Of a DNA stretch of 64,000 nt, positions 62,575 through 64,000 are shown piece by piece. The number at the start of each line of letters is the position of its first letter. Positions within the stretch are counted from its first letter, which is position 1. Position numbers and translations under genes: made by a program. Source of the DNA: Trichinella spiralis (Eukaryota; Nematoda; Enoplea; Trichinellida; Trichinellidae); the NCBI GenBank assembly GCA_000181795.3, contig CM012954.1:14001600-14065599 (forward strand). Direction: 5' to 3'. The notes under the pieces were generated by a model. That model was given only the letters and a program-made list of their open reading frames with translations. It was not told the DNA's origin and did not search any database.

Positions 62575-64000
62575 GCTTTTTAACATGTTGCGTTGAAACT
62601 GTACCACCGAAAGGACCAACATCACTTTACAACTCTTTGGAAAGTAATTATTCAAATTAACTTTGCATATTAAGATTCATTTTCAAACGATTCAATTAAG
62701 GTCTATTCGGTGGCACGTTCAAATCGGATTTTTTCATCCCCACTCACCGTAAGTTTTTGTTGTTCACTTTCTACATCTCATTTACATGGATTTGTTTCTT
62801 TTTTGTAAAATCGTTTCTTTCAAGGTTCAAATGATGCTGTTAATAAAAGTTCGGATTTGAACTGCGCTAATTTCAATTCATCCTGCCTCTGGCGCAACGA
62901 GTAAGTTATGCAATTTTGTGCCATTTGTATCAAAAACGTTCCACAATTAGGTGGAGGAGTGGACAAATTTTACAAGACCAACTAGAACTGATCACTTTGA
63001 TTGCTTGCATTTATTAAATAATTATCATTTTTACAAAAGAAATAACTTGGAGAAAACTTAAATATGTACAGTAATACATAAATTCACGTAAGTTCAAAAA
63101 ATACAGTATTTATTTTCATTGAAGTAGAAACCGAAATTAAGAAATTGGAATTTTGTTTAAATGAAAACATTGAAATGATAGTTGTATTTAATAAAATGTT
63201 TGACAATAGTGATCTCATGAAATTTTCTCGTTGCAATTGTCATATTGGTTTGTAAATTCAAATTTAGCCTTACTAATGATGACGATTTCAAGTGGGCTGT
63301 TGGAAGTGGTCAACCGGACATGCGAAAATTTCGTGTTTTAATGCGATCAACAGTTTTGCCTGGTGGAAACGGTAATAGTAAACTGTAAAGCGTTTTGCAA
63401 ATCTGTTTTAAATATTAATTTCATATTTCAGATGGCAAATTTGCCATTCTACGCACAACTCAACCGCAGCCAGCAAATCGTCAAGCAATGCTGGTCAGCA
63501 ATGTCATCCTTTGTCAAACTTCTCCAGGTACACTGTCTTTTCGGTTGGTGAAATTTTTTATTTTGTGAATTTTATATTTTGAACAAAATTCAACGCGTTT
63601 CAATAAATTTCTACACAGGTTTTGGTCTTCACCTCGAGTACTACTTAAGATATGTACAAGATCTCCTAATGCTGGAACGTATTTTCACAAATGCTTTGAC
63701 TTTGAACGTCGAGAAGGTGGCAGCTTGATCAGTGTTCCAGTGCAATATTCGTATATGCGCCCGTTTGAAGTAAATTATTTATTCGCTTTTTTTCCCTTCA
63801 TTTTTACTCACTATTGAACGACCGTCAGATCGTATTTGTGGCATCAAATTTCATAATCAGATCGCGTCGACGTCTTGCCGGAGTTGTCATTATTGACGAT
63901 ATAACTTACTACGCTTCAATCTGCAATCGAAGTTGAAAAGATGATAAATTGAAATTACAGTTATTGATGATGATGTTCCATTTCAGAAACGATTCGAACT
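62575..64000 (+). CDS. MAM-domain protein, partial (runs off the window)
   Basis: The exons read are 62575-62643, 62701-62748, 62825-62900, 63268-63371, 63432-63543, 63619-63769, 63829-63931 and probably 63961 onward, all in phase. The MAM domain begins near LNCANFNSSCLWRND and continues with FKWAVGSGQPD, GKFAILRTTQPQP, VILCQTSPGTLSFRFWSS, LLKICTR, YFHKCFDFE and LAGVVIIDDITYYASIC, the usual order of a MAM fold with its conserved cysteines. MAM domains mediate adhesion in extracellular or membrane proteins. No signal peptide or membrane helix is visible because both ends are missing. The junction 63931/63961 implies a 29-nt intron; if it is not removed the frame closes just after ASICNRS. Confidence 0.8.

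Noticed and set aside
62324-62596. Frame with DWSLWSE, thought of as a thrombospondin type 1 repeat
   Set aside because: Only a short W-x-x-W pattern; the expected cysteines are missing and no ATG or acceptor supports it.
1-64000. Transposons, LTR or viral fossils, CRISPR arrays
   Set aside because: I saw no reverse transcriptase, transposase, capsid or envelope motif and no regularly spaced repeats beyond microsatellites. A repeat-library search could still find degraded copies.

Overview
The window is AT-rich nuclear DNA from a small invertebrate, most likely a nematode or close ecdysozoan relative (inference). It is eukaryotic because genes are split by GT-AG introns and end in AATAAA signals, and the recognised proteins are metazoan families (TspanC8 tetraspanin, SNAPC1, FARP/FRMD7-type FERM, GPR107-type receptor, MAM domain). 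Many genes have a pyrimidine-AG acceptor only 4 to 18 nt before the ATG, which fits spliced-leader trans-splicing. Several long ORFs are intronless and GC-rich against an AT-rich background. No bacterial, viral or recognisable transposon sequence was seen.

Layout. 1-3.7 kb: non-coding with a GC-rich island at 2.1-2.64 kb. 3.7-5.4 kb: convergent SIRT4 (+) and VPS36 (-) whose 3' ends overlap. 7.2-8.2 kb: NNMT/PNMT-type methyltransferase (+). 8.6-9.7 kb: C-type-lectin/EGF membrane protein (+). 11.1-12.3 kb: four-exon Mpv17/PMP22 protein (-). 12.9-13.2 kb: orphan terminal exon (-). 15.2-16.4 kb: TspanC8 tetraspanin (+). 17.5-18.7 kb: five-exon SNAPC1 (-). 19.85-24.66 kb: eight-finger C2H2 protein (-). 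27-47.8 kb: about 20 kb without a recognisable gene, holding only a few exon-like fragments. 47.8-49.1 kb: intronless rhodopsin-class GPCR (+). 50.9-52.2 kb: FBXO30/40-type F-box protein (+). 53.1-53.3 kb: unassigned exon (-). 54.0-56.5 kb: thirteen-exon GPR107/108 protein (+). 56.9-61.0 kb: eleven-exon FARP/FRMD7 FERM protein (-), with a possible small nested ORF. 62.6 kb to the end: partial MAM-domain gene (+).

The genes do not form one pathway. Themes are membrane trafficking and protein turnover (VPS36, GPR107-like, FBXO30-like), mitochondria (SIRT4, Mpv17 family), transcription (SNAPC1, zinc-finger protein) and cell surface or cortex (tetraspanin, lectin-EGF protein, GPCR, FERM, MAM). 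I found no convincing new multi-gene system. The most notable observations are a VPS36 gene with no visible GLUE domain, a frame-supported GC-AG intron, two candidate introns of 29 and 31 nt, widespread trans-splice-like acceptors next to start codons, and several orphan exons. Exon boundaries were read by eye from splice consensus, reading-frame phase and remembered family sequences; none was tested against transcripts.
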